NCBI GenBank assembly: GCA_006969385.1
Contig: CP030884.1
Location: 4,334,249 to 4,398,248 of the forward strand
DNA: 64,000 bases
Reading direction: 5' to 3'
From: Planctomycetaceae bacterium
GTDB lineage: Bacteria > Planctomycetota > Phycisphaerae > UBA1845 > UTPLA1
Positions 35,779 through 43,410 of this stretch are shown one piece after another (position 1 is the stretch's first letter; each line of letters starts with the position of its first letter). Under the pieces are notes generated by a model. It was not told the origin of the DNA, did not search any database, and was given only the letters and a program-made list of their open reading frames with translations. The position numbers and the translations under genes were made by a program.

Positions 35779-36167
35779 GTGATGCAGCCTCCAATGGTCA
35801 GTGGTGCATAGGTTGTGAGATTGCGAACCAAAAGCGCGGGCGCAGACGCTCCGCACAGTACATCTGAGCAAGTACCGTGCCGAAACCGCTCACGTGCGGC
35901 TTGCGCGACGCAAACTATTTAATATCAATGCTTTATACGCCCTACTCCGCTCACAGTTATTGCCCAAGGTGGCCTGCCATGCTGGCAGCATGGCCTTTGT
36001 AGGAATTGGTTTCCTGCCTGTTCGGCAGCGTGGCACACGCCAATGCTACGGTCTAATTCGAGATTTTCCTCGACGTTCGACGTTGGATTTGGTTAGTATC
36101 GCGAAAACGTGGAGTGGGTAATGCTCTGACCCGAACCGGCCCGCTGGGGCCCAGCAGGAGATTACCC
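35779..36167. other. Divergent regulatory gap upstream of the chaperone block
   Basis: 389 bases between groEL2 (leftward) and the dockerin protein (rightward). The CIRCE element (TTAGCACTC and its inverse) that HrcA would bind is not present. A strong hairpin, GCCATGCT-GGC-AGCATGGC, lies at 35976-35994, followed by AGGAA/TTTCCT and GGCAG-type pairings up to about 36045. TATAAA on the minus strand near 35936 could be a -10 box, but no matching -35 lies at 16-18 bases. Heat-shock control therefore cannot be assigned. Confidence 0.5.
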
Positions 36168-37679
36168 ATGAATTGCCGACGCCCTTCGATCCAAGCTCGC
36201 GCCCTATTCTTCGGATTCGCGATCTCAAGTTTTCCGGCCATCGCATTGGCTGGCGGGGTTCCCTATCAAGCCTGCGGCGAACTTGTTCTTACCGGTGGCT
36301 TTCCGCCGTGCCTGCTTCATATTGCTGATGACGGCACTTTTGTACGCGTCCTCGACCCCGGTGGATTCGAACCCGGCGACCGCGTCTTTGTCGATGGGCT
36401 GGTCGAACTCAATACCGCCAGCAACTGCGCCAGCAGCCTGACACCCAATATCCAACTCACCACCATCGAGCGCTGCTTCGCTGAGTGTGGCACCCTCGTC
36501 GCGCAAAACGGTTGCCTGCGCTTTGAATCCGACCGTGGCGGCGTGTTTGCCCTCGACGATACCGAGGGTTTCGTTGACGGGCAGCGCGTGTTCGTTAACG
36601 GCAACGGTACCAGCGGCAGCGTCGACTGTGGTGGCGAAGCGTTGCCGTTGATTGCGGGCAACCAAATCGCGGCGTGCTTCGAAGCGTTCGGACGCATCGT
36701 GCCCGAGTTCGGCTGTCCGTCGTTACTAACCGCCAGCGGTGAGCGTTACGACTTGGAATTCAACAGCGATTTTGTCACGGGTGACTTTGTGTTTGCGCAA
36801 GGCTTCATCGATCCGCTCTTCACCGGCTTTTGCGGCAAACCGTGGGTACGCTCAAACACGACTCAAGCGGCCTTCGGTGGCGCGGGGACGATCATTGAAG
36901 ACGAGACCTGCGGTTTGGCGTTTCGCAGTGATGAAGGTGGCTTCGGCCAGAACTTCGTGCTCGACAACACGGACGGTTTCGTCGCCGGCGACCGGGTCTT
37001 TGTGACGGGCCGTATCGATGCGGCCTGTGCGACCAATCCCGCGTGCCCGATTGCTGGCTGTTTACGCAACAACACGATCGACCCGCTGATCTCCGGTTGC
37101 GGCACGCTCGAGTTTGGCCCGGCCAACTGCGCCGTCGTCAACTTCGGGGCAGGCGAGCCTTCGTATCAAATCGAGTACCTCGGCAACGAATCGTTCGGTA
37201 GCGAAATCTTCGTCGCCGGCGCGCTAGTCGATTCCGATCCGACTTGCACCGCGAACGGTGCCGTCATTCGTCATAATCTCGCGTTGCCCTGCATCGATAC
37301 CTGCGGCAGTTTCGAGCCCGGATTCGAATGCACACCGCTATTTTTCACCGATGAAGGCGAGATTCTTTGGTTGGAAGACACCGGCGGATTCACCGTGGGC
37401 GACCGCATTCGCGTGGTTGGCGGGCGCGACGGCCCTTGCACCAGTTTCTGTCCGTTTACATGCTTGCGCGTGAATGAGGTGTTGCGATGCGAGATTGTGC
37501 CGGGTGATATCAGCGGTGACGGTGCCGTGGATATCGACGATATCGATGGCTTTGTGCGCGTGTTGCTCGGGCTCGAAAGCGACGCCCTATTGATTGAATT
37601 GGCCGACGTCAATTTCGATACGAAAGCTGATGGTGGCGATGTGCAACTATTTACATCGATCATTTTGGGAGATGCCTGA
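36168..37679 (+). CDS. Secreted six-repeat protein with C-terminal dockerin-like domain
   Basis: 503 residues from the ATG at 36168 (AGGAG seven bases upstream). Signal peptide ALFFGFAISSFPAIALA. Six repeats of about 65-75 residues follow. Most begin with a CGxL-type strand, continue with a cysteine and a short acidic turn, and contain a GFxxGDRVFVxG strand (EPGDRVFVDG, VDGQRVFVNG, VTGDFVFAQG, VAGDRVFVTG, FGSEIFVAG, TVGDRIRVVG). The pattern looks like a small beta-barrel of OB-fold type. The end is a dockerin type I-like pair of calcium loops: GDISGDGAVDIDDID and ADVNFDTKADGGDVQ. No cohesin is nearby. Probably an extracellular adhesin or scaffold; function unknown. Confidence 0.75.
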   Translation: MNCRRPSIQARALFFGFAISSFPAIALAGGVPYQACGELVLTGGFPPCLLHIADDGTFVRVLDPGGFEPGDRVFVDGLVELNTASNCASSLTPNIQLTTIERCFAECGTLVAQNGCLRFESDRGGVFALDDTEGFVDGQRVFVNGNGTSGSVDCGGEALPLIAGNQIAACFEAFGRIVPEFGCPSLLTASGERYDLEFNSDFVTGDFVFAQGFIDPLFTGFCGKPWVRSNTTQAAFGGAGTIIEDETCGLAFRSDEGGFGQNFVLDNTDGFVAGDRVFVTGRIDAACATNPACPIAGCLRNNTIDPLISGCGTLEFGPANCAVVNFGAGEPSYQIEYLGNESFGSEIFVAGALVDSDPTCTANGAVIRHNLALPCIDTCGSFEPGFECTPLFFTDEGEILWLEDTGGFTVGDRIRVVGGRDGPCTSFCPFTCLRVNEVLRCEIVPGDISGDGAVDIDDIDGFVRVLLGLESDALLIELADVNFDTKADGGDVQLFTSIILGDA

Positions 37680-37785
37680 TTGATCGACGCGACGCGTTTA
37701 GTTCGACCAATTCGAACGAATCACGCGAACCGCCTTCGCAAGCCCGTCAATTTGCTACCTGCATGAATCGTCTAGGTAGGCGGCG

Positions 37786-38217
37786 TCAGTTGTCGTTGGC
37801 ACCCTGATTGATCCAGTCGCGCAGCAGTCCCAATTCTTCGCTGGTCAACGATGCGCCGAACGTAGGCATGCGCGAGCCGGATGTCGGGTTTGATTCCGAT
37901 ACTTTTTCGAAAAGATAACTCGCATCGGCATCGCCCGGCACAATGAGCGTGAGCACGCTGACTTGTGTGCTACTTTGATTTACACCGGTGGCGATCACAT
38001 TGCCTTCATCGAGGAACAAATTTGATCCGCTTAGATTGGCCAGCCCACCTTCGATGTGGCAGCCACTGCAACGAGCCGTCAGAATCGGCTGTACGTCATC
38101 CGCAAGCGATACGGTAACGTTGCTCGGTCCTGCCGGAATTGCGACCATTGTATCGCAACCCGTTGTGACCAGCGCGACGATGGCGAAGATAGCGAACCTG
38201 GTGCGATAGTCATACAT
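37786..38217 (-). CDS. c-type cytochrome domain lipoprotein
   Basis: 143 residues from the ATG at 38217. The signal region ends in a lipobox-like cysteine (LVTTGC, residue 21). A single haem attachment site CSGCH lies at 50-54, and the likely axial methionine is in SRMPTFG near residue 122. This fits a mono-haem periplasmic cytochrome anchored to a membrane. It lies 108 bases downstream of the PQQ-type sugar dehydrogenase gene on the same strand and could take electrons from it (inference from position). An earlier in-frame start at 38274 would break the signal peptide. Confidence 0.75.
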   Translation of the reverse strand: MYDYRTRFAIFAIVALVTTGCDTMVAIPAGPSNVTVSLADDVQPILTARCSGCHIEGGLANLSGSNLFLDEGNVIATGVNQSSTQVSVLTLIVPGDADASYLFEKVSESNPTSGSRMPTFGASLTSEELGLLRDWINQGANDN

Positions 38218-38325
38218 GTCGATGCTTGAATAGTGTATAGTCGTCAAAATATGTATTCCTTCAGATGTTGGCAATTGCTGATTGGCGCGCTGATACCTAA
38301 AGCACTCTTCAACTACAAAGTTACA

Positions 38326-39681
38326 CTAAGGCTCGATTCGGTAGACGCGACCGGTTTGGCCGAAGGGCCCGAAATTCTCGGATGTCAGCAGATAGAGGTT
38401 GCCGCTCTCATCGAGACCGAGCGCCAACACATATTCACCGATACGGCTTCCCGTGCGCCCGTTCACGCCAACTGCCTGTACCACCCAATTGCCATCGGTA
38501 TCCTCTGCGGCCGCGTAAAGCGATCCGTCACCCACCGCAAATTGTGTGCTCCATTGCGCAAACACATATTGCCCGTCGAACGCTGCAAGGGGGCCGCCGC
38601 GCACAACGTGACCGCCGATGACCGAAAGGCCAATCGCGGTTCCGTTCGGTTCGACTTGAGGCTGACTGATAATGGGTTCAACAAACGGTTCGCCGTCTGA
38701 ACCATTGCTCGCGCAGTCGTCAAGCGAGACGCGTGAATTGTCGGGATTGAAACAGGAGCTCCCCTCGCGCACGTTCCAGCCGGCATTATCACCGGATGCA
38801 ATGAGACTCACTTCCTCAAACAAATTCTGCCCCACATCCGCGACAAAGAGCCGTCGATCGCCGCCGCGATCAAAACTGAAGCGCCAAGGATTACGAAAGC
38901 CCCAAGCCCAGATTTCCGGCATTGCGTCTTGCTCACCAACAAAGGGATTGTCATCCGGCACGGCGTAGGGCGTGGCACCATCGACATCGATGCGCAAAAT
39001 CTTGCCCAGCAGTTTGCTGCGATCCTGCCCGTTGCCAATGCCATCTGTATGACCCAGCCCTCGATCGTTGGCCGCCCCACCGTCACCAGTGCCGATGTAG
39101 AGCATGCCATCCGGGCCGAACGCGAGTTGGCCACCGTTATGATTGGCCTGTGGCTGATTGATGTCCAGCAAGATCAATTCACTATTCGGATCCGCCCGAT
39201 TGGTGTCGTCTGCCATCACACGAAATTCGGAAACGCGACTTTCGGAGTCAAAACCGGTCGGGTCGTCGCTATCCGGCGGCGCGCTGTAGCAAAGGAAAAA
39301 ACGACCATTGTCCGCGTAGTCCGGATGAAAGGCCACAGACAAGAGTCCGCGTTCGTCAAAACCCGGGTTCGCCAACGTCACCATTCGGTCCGTGACATCC
39401 AAAAACGGCGTTGGCAATAAATCGCCGTCCGCATTGATGATGCGAATCGTGCCTACTTGGTCGACGACAAACAGCCGACCACTGTCGTCACCGGCGCTCA
39501 CCAACTCCACCGGAGCAGTCAATCCATCGGCTACTTCAACTAGCGACACGGAAACGGTCGGTTCGCCCCCACCATTCCCCGGAGCCGGAACTTGTTGATT
39601 TGGGCATTCGGTACCGAGCAGGATGCCCATGGCGACGATCGGAATTGCAATGCCGCCGATCGTTCGTTTTATTGCCGCCAT
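38326..39681 (-). CDS. PQQ-dependent sugar dehydrogenase family protein (glucose/sorbosone dehydrogenase)
   Basis: 451 residues with an N-terminal hydrophobic export segment (IGGIAIPIVAMGILLG). The soluble glucose dehydrogenase/YliI propeller signatures are visible: SGRLFVVDQVGTIRI, FHPDYADNGRFFLCYS, HNGGQLAFGPDGMLYIGTGD with the conserved histidine, GKILRIDVDG and WAWGFRNPWRFSFD. It should oxidise an aldose in the periplasm using PQQ. No PQQ biosynthesis genes are in the window. The cytochrome gene follows directly. The length of about 450 suits secreted members with an extra N-terminal linker. Confidence 0.85.
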   Translation of the reverse strand: MAAIKRTIGGIAIPIVAMGILLGTECPNQQVPAPGNGGGEPTVSVSLVEVADGLTAPVELVSAGDDSGRLFVVDQVGTIRIINADGDLLPTPFLDVTDRMVTLANPGFDERGLLSVAFHPDYADNGRFFLCYSAPPDSDDPTGFDSESRVSEFRVMADDTNRADPNSELILLDINQPQANHNGGQLAFGPDGMLYIGTGDGGAANDRGLGHTDGIGNGQDRSKLLGKILRIDVDGATPYAVPDDNPFVGEQDAMPEIWAWGFRNPWRFSFDRGGDRRLFVADVGQNLFEEVSLIASGDNAGWNVREGSSCFNPDNSRVSLDDCASNGSDGEPFVEPIISQPQVEPNGTAIGLSVIGGHVVRGGPLAAFDGQYVFAQWSTQFAVGDGSLYAAAEDTDGNWVVQAVGVNGRTGSRIGEYVLALGLDESGNLYLLTSENFGPFGQTGRVYRIEP

Positions 39682-39786
39682 ATCTCACAGTCTCCCGTAT
39701 GTACAAGGATAGTCGCCAGACATCTAAATATGTCCAAGATTAACCCGTGCATTGCAGCAATTCGGCGGGTGCCAACCGATTGTATG

Positions 39787-40413
39787 CTATTGATAGGGCA
39801 ATGTGCGCAAAATTGCCCGCACCGGACTGGCATCGAAGCCGACCAGCTTTAACGGCAGCGCGATCAACTCGTACTTGCCGGCAGGCACATCGTTGAGAAT
39901 GAGCCCCTCTAGGATTGCCATATCAAGCTTTAGAAACATCTGATGCGCCGGCAGATCTTTGGACTCAAATAAATCGACGCTGGGCGTATCGATGCCGATG
40001 GTCTTGACGTTGCGCTGGTTGAGCGAATGGATCAACTCCGGCGTTAATCCGGCGAAATCTTCGTTGAAATGATTCGGATCGGGATAGGTGCCGCTCGCGA
40101 TCAGTACACGGTCGGCTTCGATGGTTTGCGTGAGTTCATCCACACCGATGCGCTCTCCGCGCTCAGCCTTCACGCGTACCACTTGGCAAACGCCGAGGTA
40201 GTAGTCCAAATCGCGTTCATCTATACCCGGCGCGTCGCCACCGTAATGATTGGGGCCGTCGGCATGGGCACCCGCATGCACGGTGGTATGGAGCGTCGAC
40301 AGCGTTAGATGGTCGCCGCGTTGCATATCGAGCAGCACCTCGCGCGATGGCGGCTTATCACCGGGCCAAACGGCGAGGGAAGGCGTGATGGGTGGGGAGA
40401 TGTCGTAGATCAC
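39787..40413 (-). CDS. kynB: Cyclase family protein, kynurenine formamidase-like
   Basis: 208 residues, the usual KynB length. The N-terminus YDISPPITPSLAVWPGD and the metal-binding motif HAGAHADGPNHY (His-x3-His-x-Asp-x3-His, about 47-58) are those of the cyclase/KynB family, as are DTPSVDLFESKDLPAH and ILEGLILNDV. KynB converts N-formylkynurenine to kynurenine and formate. No other kyn genes are nearby, so hydrolysis of another amide or lactone is possible. It lies 105 bases upstream of the sugar dehydrogenase gene. Confidence 0.82.
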   Translation of the reverse strand: MIYDISPPITPSLAVWPGDKPPSREVLLDMQRGDHLTLSTLHTTVHAGAHADGPNHYGGDAPGIDERDLDYYLGVCQVVRVKAERGERIGVDELTQTIEADRVLIASGTYPDPNHFNEDFAGLTPELIHSLNQRNVKTIGIDTPSVDLFESKDLPAHQMFLKLDMAILEGLILNDVPAGKYELIALPLKLVGFDASPVRAILRTLPYQ

Positions 40414-40781
40414 GGGTGTTCGAAGGTGGTGCGTGATTGAGATTCACTTGGCGGCTAAACCGGTCAAGGCTTGACAGTCGTGCGATTCGTCGTGCTGAGT
40501 TTGATCAGCCTAGTGCTACGTACACGGTTGATCTGTAAGGTCGTTGTGATGACAGACTGGCTGAAACCCTCACCCCGGCCCTCTCCCTGCAAGGGAGAGG
40601 GAGTAGATGAACGCACCTATTTACGTTGGATGCGGTACCAAGTCCTTCGGCAGAAAGATTCGTTGTGGCACCGCCGTCTCGGCGGTGAAAACAGACGGAA
40701 CGTCCGTGCCACAGGCGATGATTCTTTCTGCCTACTCACCTAGAGTCTGGCTTTCCTTCAGCCTAGCAACCCTTGCGACTA
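40414..40781. repeat. Gap with two palindromic repeat elements
   Basis: No gene is supported. The first element (40567-40601) has the arms CCCTCTCCCT and AGGGAGAGGG around GCA, preceded by CCCTCACCCCGG; it is a relative of 13494-13528. The second (40664-40713) has the outer arms TGTGGCAC and GTGCCACA enclosing an inner hairpin CACCGCC-GTCTC-GGCGGTG, which could form a branched structure. Both lie upstream of kynB and downstream of the hemerythrin gene. Confidence 0.7.
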
Positions 40782-41258
40782 CTAGTCCTTCGTACCAATC
40801 TCATCCGTGAACGCCGACAGCAAGAGCATGTTCTCCGATTGCGTATGATGATCGACGTAGCGGAGAATATCCTGCACGCGGTGACAAATGTCGCGCATGA
40901 TCAGGCGATCTTGCGGCTGCAGGTCTTCCAGAAGCGAATGGGTGGCGTGCATGAGTGCCACGATCTCTTTGTGCTCGTGTTTGAGACGCGCCACTTGCGG
41001 CTCCAATGCCGCGCGCTGTTCGATCACCGGTTCCATGTAACCGCCCTGCTCTTCGAGCGCAATGTGCTTGGTCATGTGAGCGCGAAAATGCTCGAACGCT
41101 TTGCGGACACCATCGATCCATGCCTGTTCGTTCGCGCGCGGCACCAAGGCCACCCGTTCGGATAACGTGGCCGCCAACGCGTCGACCATCTCGTGCTCTT
41201 TCTTGAGCCATTTCGCCAGTTCTTTCGGAGTCATCTGCTCGTGCTTGATCGCTGTCAT
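40782..41258 (-). CDS. Hemerythrin-like HHE domain protein
   Basis: 158 residues from the ATG at 41258, with a perfect AAGGAGG six bases upstream (earlier in-frame starts lack one). Predicted four-helix bundle with histidine and carboxylate ligands spread as in hemerythrin HHE proteins: KKEHEMVD, HFRAHMTKHIALEE, KHEHKEIV and YVDHHTQSEN. Such proteins bind a di-iron centre and sense or carry oxygen or nitric oxide, or store iron. Cytoplasmic, no other domain. It is divergent from the AAA+ gene, 267 bases away. Confidence 0.82.
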   Translation of the reverse strand: MTAIKHEQMTPKELAKWLKKEHEMVDALAATLSERVALVPRANEQAWIDGVRKAFEHFRAHMTKHIALEEQGGYMEPVIEQRAALEPQVARLKHEHKEIVALMHATHSLLEDLQPQDRLIMRDICHRVQDILRYVDHHTQSENMLLLSAFTDEIGTKD

Positions 41259-41525
41259 CGGACACCTCCTTTGCATCCAGATTACCAACCGGCTCTATTA
41301 TCCCGTTTCTTGCCCGTCGAGGCAAAGTAAATACGCATCACTGTGCCATAGAATTTATTGAGAATCACGCTCGGCACAACACCAATGCGGTATCCCCCTA
41401 TTTCATTTGTTCGGCTTATTCGCGATAAAGCCGCTAAGCCCGCATAATAACGGTTGGTTAAGGTCGGCAGTGAGATGTCACCGCCCATCCGCACCGGCGG
41501 AGTACGAAATAAACGGAATCCTTGT

Positions 41526-43019
41526 ATGAGTAACCCGTCCGACATGGATCGCTTGGATCGCCTTTTCAAGGGACGGCACCCGTGCATTCGCATCACGACT
41601 TACGAAGAGCAGTACGCGCTCAAAGTCGTGCGCGAAACCGTGCTGCGTTCGCCGATGCATTGTCGCATTTGGACCTGCACCGAAGGATTGCGCGATGGCC
41701 TGATGAGCGATGCCGCCCCCATCCGCGATACCGACCATCCGGCGGGCGGGCTTTTCTACCTCATTAAAAACGCCGGTAAAGACGTTGATGTTTTGCTCGA
41801 CATGGCCGAATACCTGCGCGACGCCAAAACATTGCGTTTGCTGCGCGACCTGATCGGTCGCAAACATCACGAAGGCGGACACTTGGTGTTGATCGACCAC
41901 GCCGATGAATTGCCGCCCGTCGTGCAGCGCATGAGTATTCCCTTCGAGTTGTCGCTCCCTTCGGATACGGAAATCACCGACCTCGTGCGCGCGGCATTAC
42001 GCGATGAGAAATCCAACGGCCCGCTGCGCAGTACCTTCAATCGCGACGACTACCAGCTTGTGTTGCGCAATCTGGCCGGGCTGAGCCGTCGCCAAATCAC
42101 GCAAATTATCGTAGAGACGGTGGCCGATGACCGGTGCTTCGATATTCACGACATGGAGACGATCGTCGCGCGCAAGCGGCAGATGATCGCCAGTGACGGC
42201 TTGATGGAATTCGTTCGCGCGCCGAACAGCCTCGACGACATCGGCGGCATGCATCGCCTCAAAGCATGGCTAGAGACACGCGAGCACGCGTTTTCGGAAG
42301 AGGCGCAGCGCTTCGGGCTTACCCCGCCGCGCGGTGTATTACTCCTCGGCGTGCAAGGCGCGGGTAAAAGTTTTTGCGCCAAAGCCATTGCGACGGCTTG
42401 GGGACGACCGTTGTTGCGGATGGATGTCGGCGCCTTATACGATCGGTATATCGGTGAGTCCGAACGGCGTTTACGCGACGCCCTATTTCAAGCCGAGGCG
42501 ATGGCACCGATCATTCTTTGGATTGACGAGATCGAGAAAGCGTTTGCCTCGTCGGCCAGCCGCAGCAGCGACGGCGGTCTTTCGCAGCGCATGTTCGGCA
42601 CGCTGCTGACGTGGATGCAAGAACACGGGGCGCCGGTCTTTCTGGTCGCCACGGCCAACGACATCGAAGCGCTGCCGCCCGAGCTGTTGCGTAAGGGCCG
42701 TTTTGACGAGATTTTCTTCGTCGACCTACCCAATGCCGCCACGCGCAAGGAAATCTTCGAGATTCACCTGCGCCGCCGCGAGCGCAACCCCGGTGAGTTT
42801 GATTTGCGCCGCCTGGTCGAAGCATCGGACGGCTATACCGGTGCCGAAATCAATGAGGCGATCAACGCCGCCCTGCACGTGGCATTTCGGGACCAAGGCA
42901 AGCTCACCACCGATGTCATTTTGGAGTGTCTGCGGCATTCGCCGCCGCTTTCCGTCATCCAGCAGGAGAAGGTCCACCAATTAAGGGCGTGGGCGAACGG
43001 ACGTTGTGTGCCGGCATGA
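41526..43019 (+). CDS. AAA+ ATPase, Ycf46-like
   Basis: 497 residues from the ATG at 41526. The N-terminal ~220 residues (TTYEEQYALKVVRETV, GGHLVLIDHADELP, PFELSLPSDTEI) match the non-catalytic first half of Ycf46-type proteins. The classical AAA domain follows: Walker A GVQGAGKS (275-282), Walker B IILWIDEIEKAF (329-340), sensor 1 LVATAND, arginine finger region RKGRFDEIFFVDLP and a C-terminal lid (GYTGAEINEAIN). Cyanobacterial Ycf46 is linked to photosynthesis and carbon use, but homologues occur widely; the role here is unknown. It ends before a hairpin terminator. Confidence 0.82.
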   Translation: MSNPSDMDRLDRLFKGRHPCIRITTYEEQYALKVVRETVLRSPMHCRIWTCTEGLRDGLMSDAAPIRDTDHPAGGLFYLIKNAGKDVDVLLDMAEYLRDAKTLRLLRDLIGRKHHEGGHLVLIDHADELPPVVQRMSIPFELSLPSDTEITDLVRAALRDEKSNGPLRSTFNRDDYQLVLRNLAGLSRRQITQIIVETVADDRCFDIHDMETIVARKRQMIASDGLMEFVRAPNSLDDIGGMHRLKAWLETREHAFSEEAQRFGLTPPRGVLLLGVQGAGKSFCAKAIATAWGRPLLRMDVGALYDRYIGESERRLRDALFQAEAMAPIILWIDEIEKAFASSASRSSDGGLSQRMFGTLLTWMQEHGAPVFLVATANDIEALPPELLRKGRFDEIFFVDLPNAATRKEIFEIHLRRRERNPGEFDLRRLVEASDGYTGAEINEAINAALHVAFRDQGKLTTDVILECLRHSPPLSVIQQEKVHQLRAWANGRCVPA

Positions 43020-43115
43020 TCGGTCCACGATTTTGAGAGGGGGAGATAATAGGTGAGCGTGGGGCGCGGGCCGCGAGGTTTTGTTGGTTCGGCTGCGGTT
43101 GGCGGCATCGCAGAG

Positions 43116-43158
43116 GTTTACTTTCGGTAAACTCGTTTAAGAAACGATTAAATTTTTT
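43116..43158 (+). terminator. Intrinsic terminator after the AAA+ gene
   Basis: A first hairpin GTTTAC/GTAAAC (43116-43132) is followed at once by TCGTTT-AAG-AAACGA (43133-43147) and TTAAATTTTTT. The second stem is AT-rich but ends in a good U tract. It separates the AAA+ gene from the small RNA promoter. Confidence 0.6.
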
Positions 43159-43171
43159 GTCGTTTAGCCCT

Positions 43172-43198
43172 TTGCAGGGTACCCATTCGTGCTATACT
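43172..43198 (+). promoter_or_regulatory. Promoter of the candidate small RNA
   Basis: TTGCAG (43172-43177) and TATACT (43193-43198) are spaced by 15 bases (16 if TTTGCA is used). The -10 is near-consensus, and the predicted start falls at about 43205, the first base of the long stem. Confidence 0.55.
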
Positions 43199-43204
43199 AC
43201 AGAC

Positions 43205-43301
43205 GTAGCTCCCAACGTGAGACTTCCTTTCCTTTCTCTACTCTCCGGCCCGAGAGTTGGGAGCTACATAAAAAGCCACGCCTGCCGGCGTGGCTTTTTT
43301 T
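43205..43301 (+). ncRNA. Candidate small RNA with pyrimidine-rich loop and strong terminator
   Basis: Transcript of about 97 bases. Its 5' end GTAGCTCCCAAC (43205-43216) pairs perfectly with GTTGGGAGCTAC (43256-43267). Inside is a pyrimidine-rich single strand (CTTCCTTTCCTTTCTC, about 43223-43238) and a small hairpin ACTCTC/GAGAGT that slightly overlaps the outer stem. A textbook terminator follows: GCCACGCC-TGCC-GGCGTGGC and seven T residues (43275-43301). The C/U-rich loop is complementary to Shine-Dalgarno-type purine runs, so it may act on mRNA starts. No reading frame of note lies inside. Family not recognised. Confidence 0.65.
43275..43301. terminator. Bidirectional intrinsic terminator
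   Basis: Perfect 8-bp stem GCCACGCC/GGCGTGGC with the loop TGCC, flanked by A5 on one side and T7 on the other. It works in both directions: it ends the small RNA rightward and can also stop leftward transcripts from the glycosyltransferase gene at 43411-45111. Confidence 0.85.
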
Positions 43302-43410
43302 ATGCCTTTCGCTTTGCTCCCAACGTTACCCATTAAACTCCTATGGGCATGGCTGGGTTCCCTTATTCGTAAAAAAATTTGGCGCGTTCCGCCGATTAAG
43401 GCCCAGGGCG

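Noticed and set aside
35779..36167. A CIRCE heat-shock operator in front of the chaperone block
   Set aside because: I looked for TTAGCACTC-N9-GAGTGCTAA and found nothing close on either strand.
43205..43301. The candidate small RNA as 6S RNA or a T-box leader
   Set aside because: There is no long internal bubble of the 6S kind and no specifier/T-box motif; no downstream coding gene reads in the same direction.
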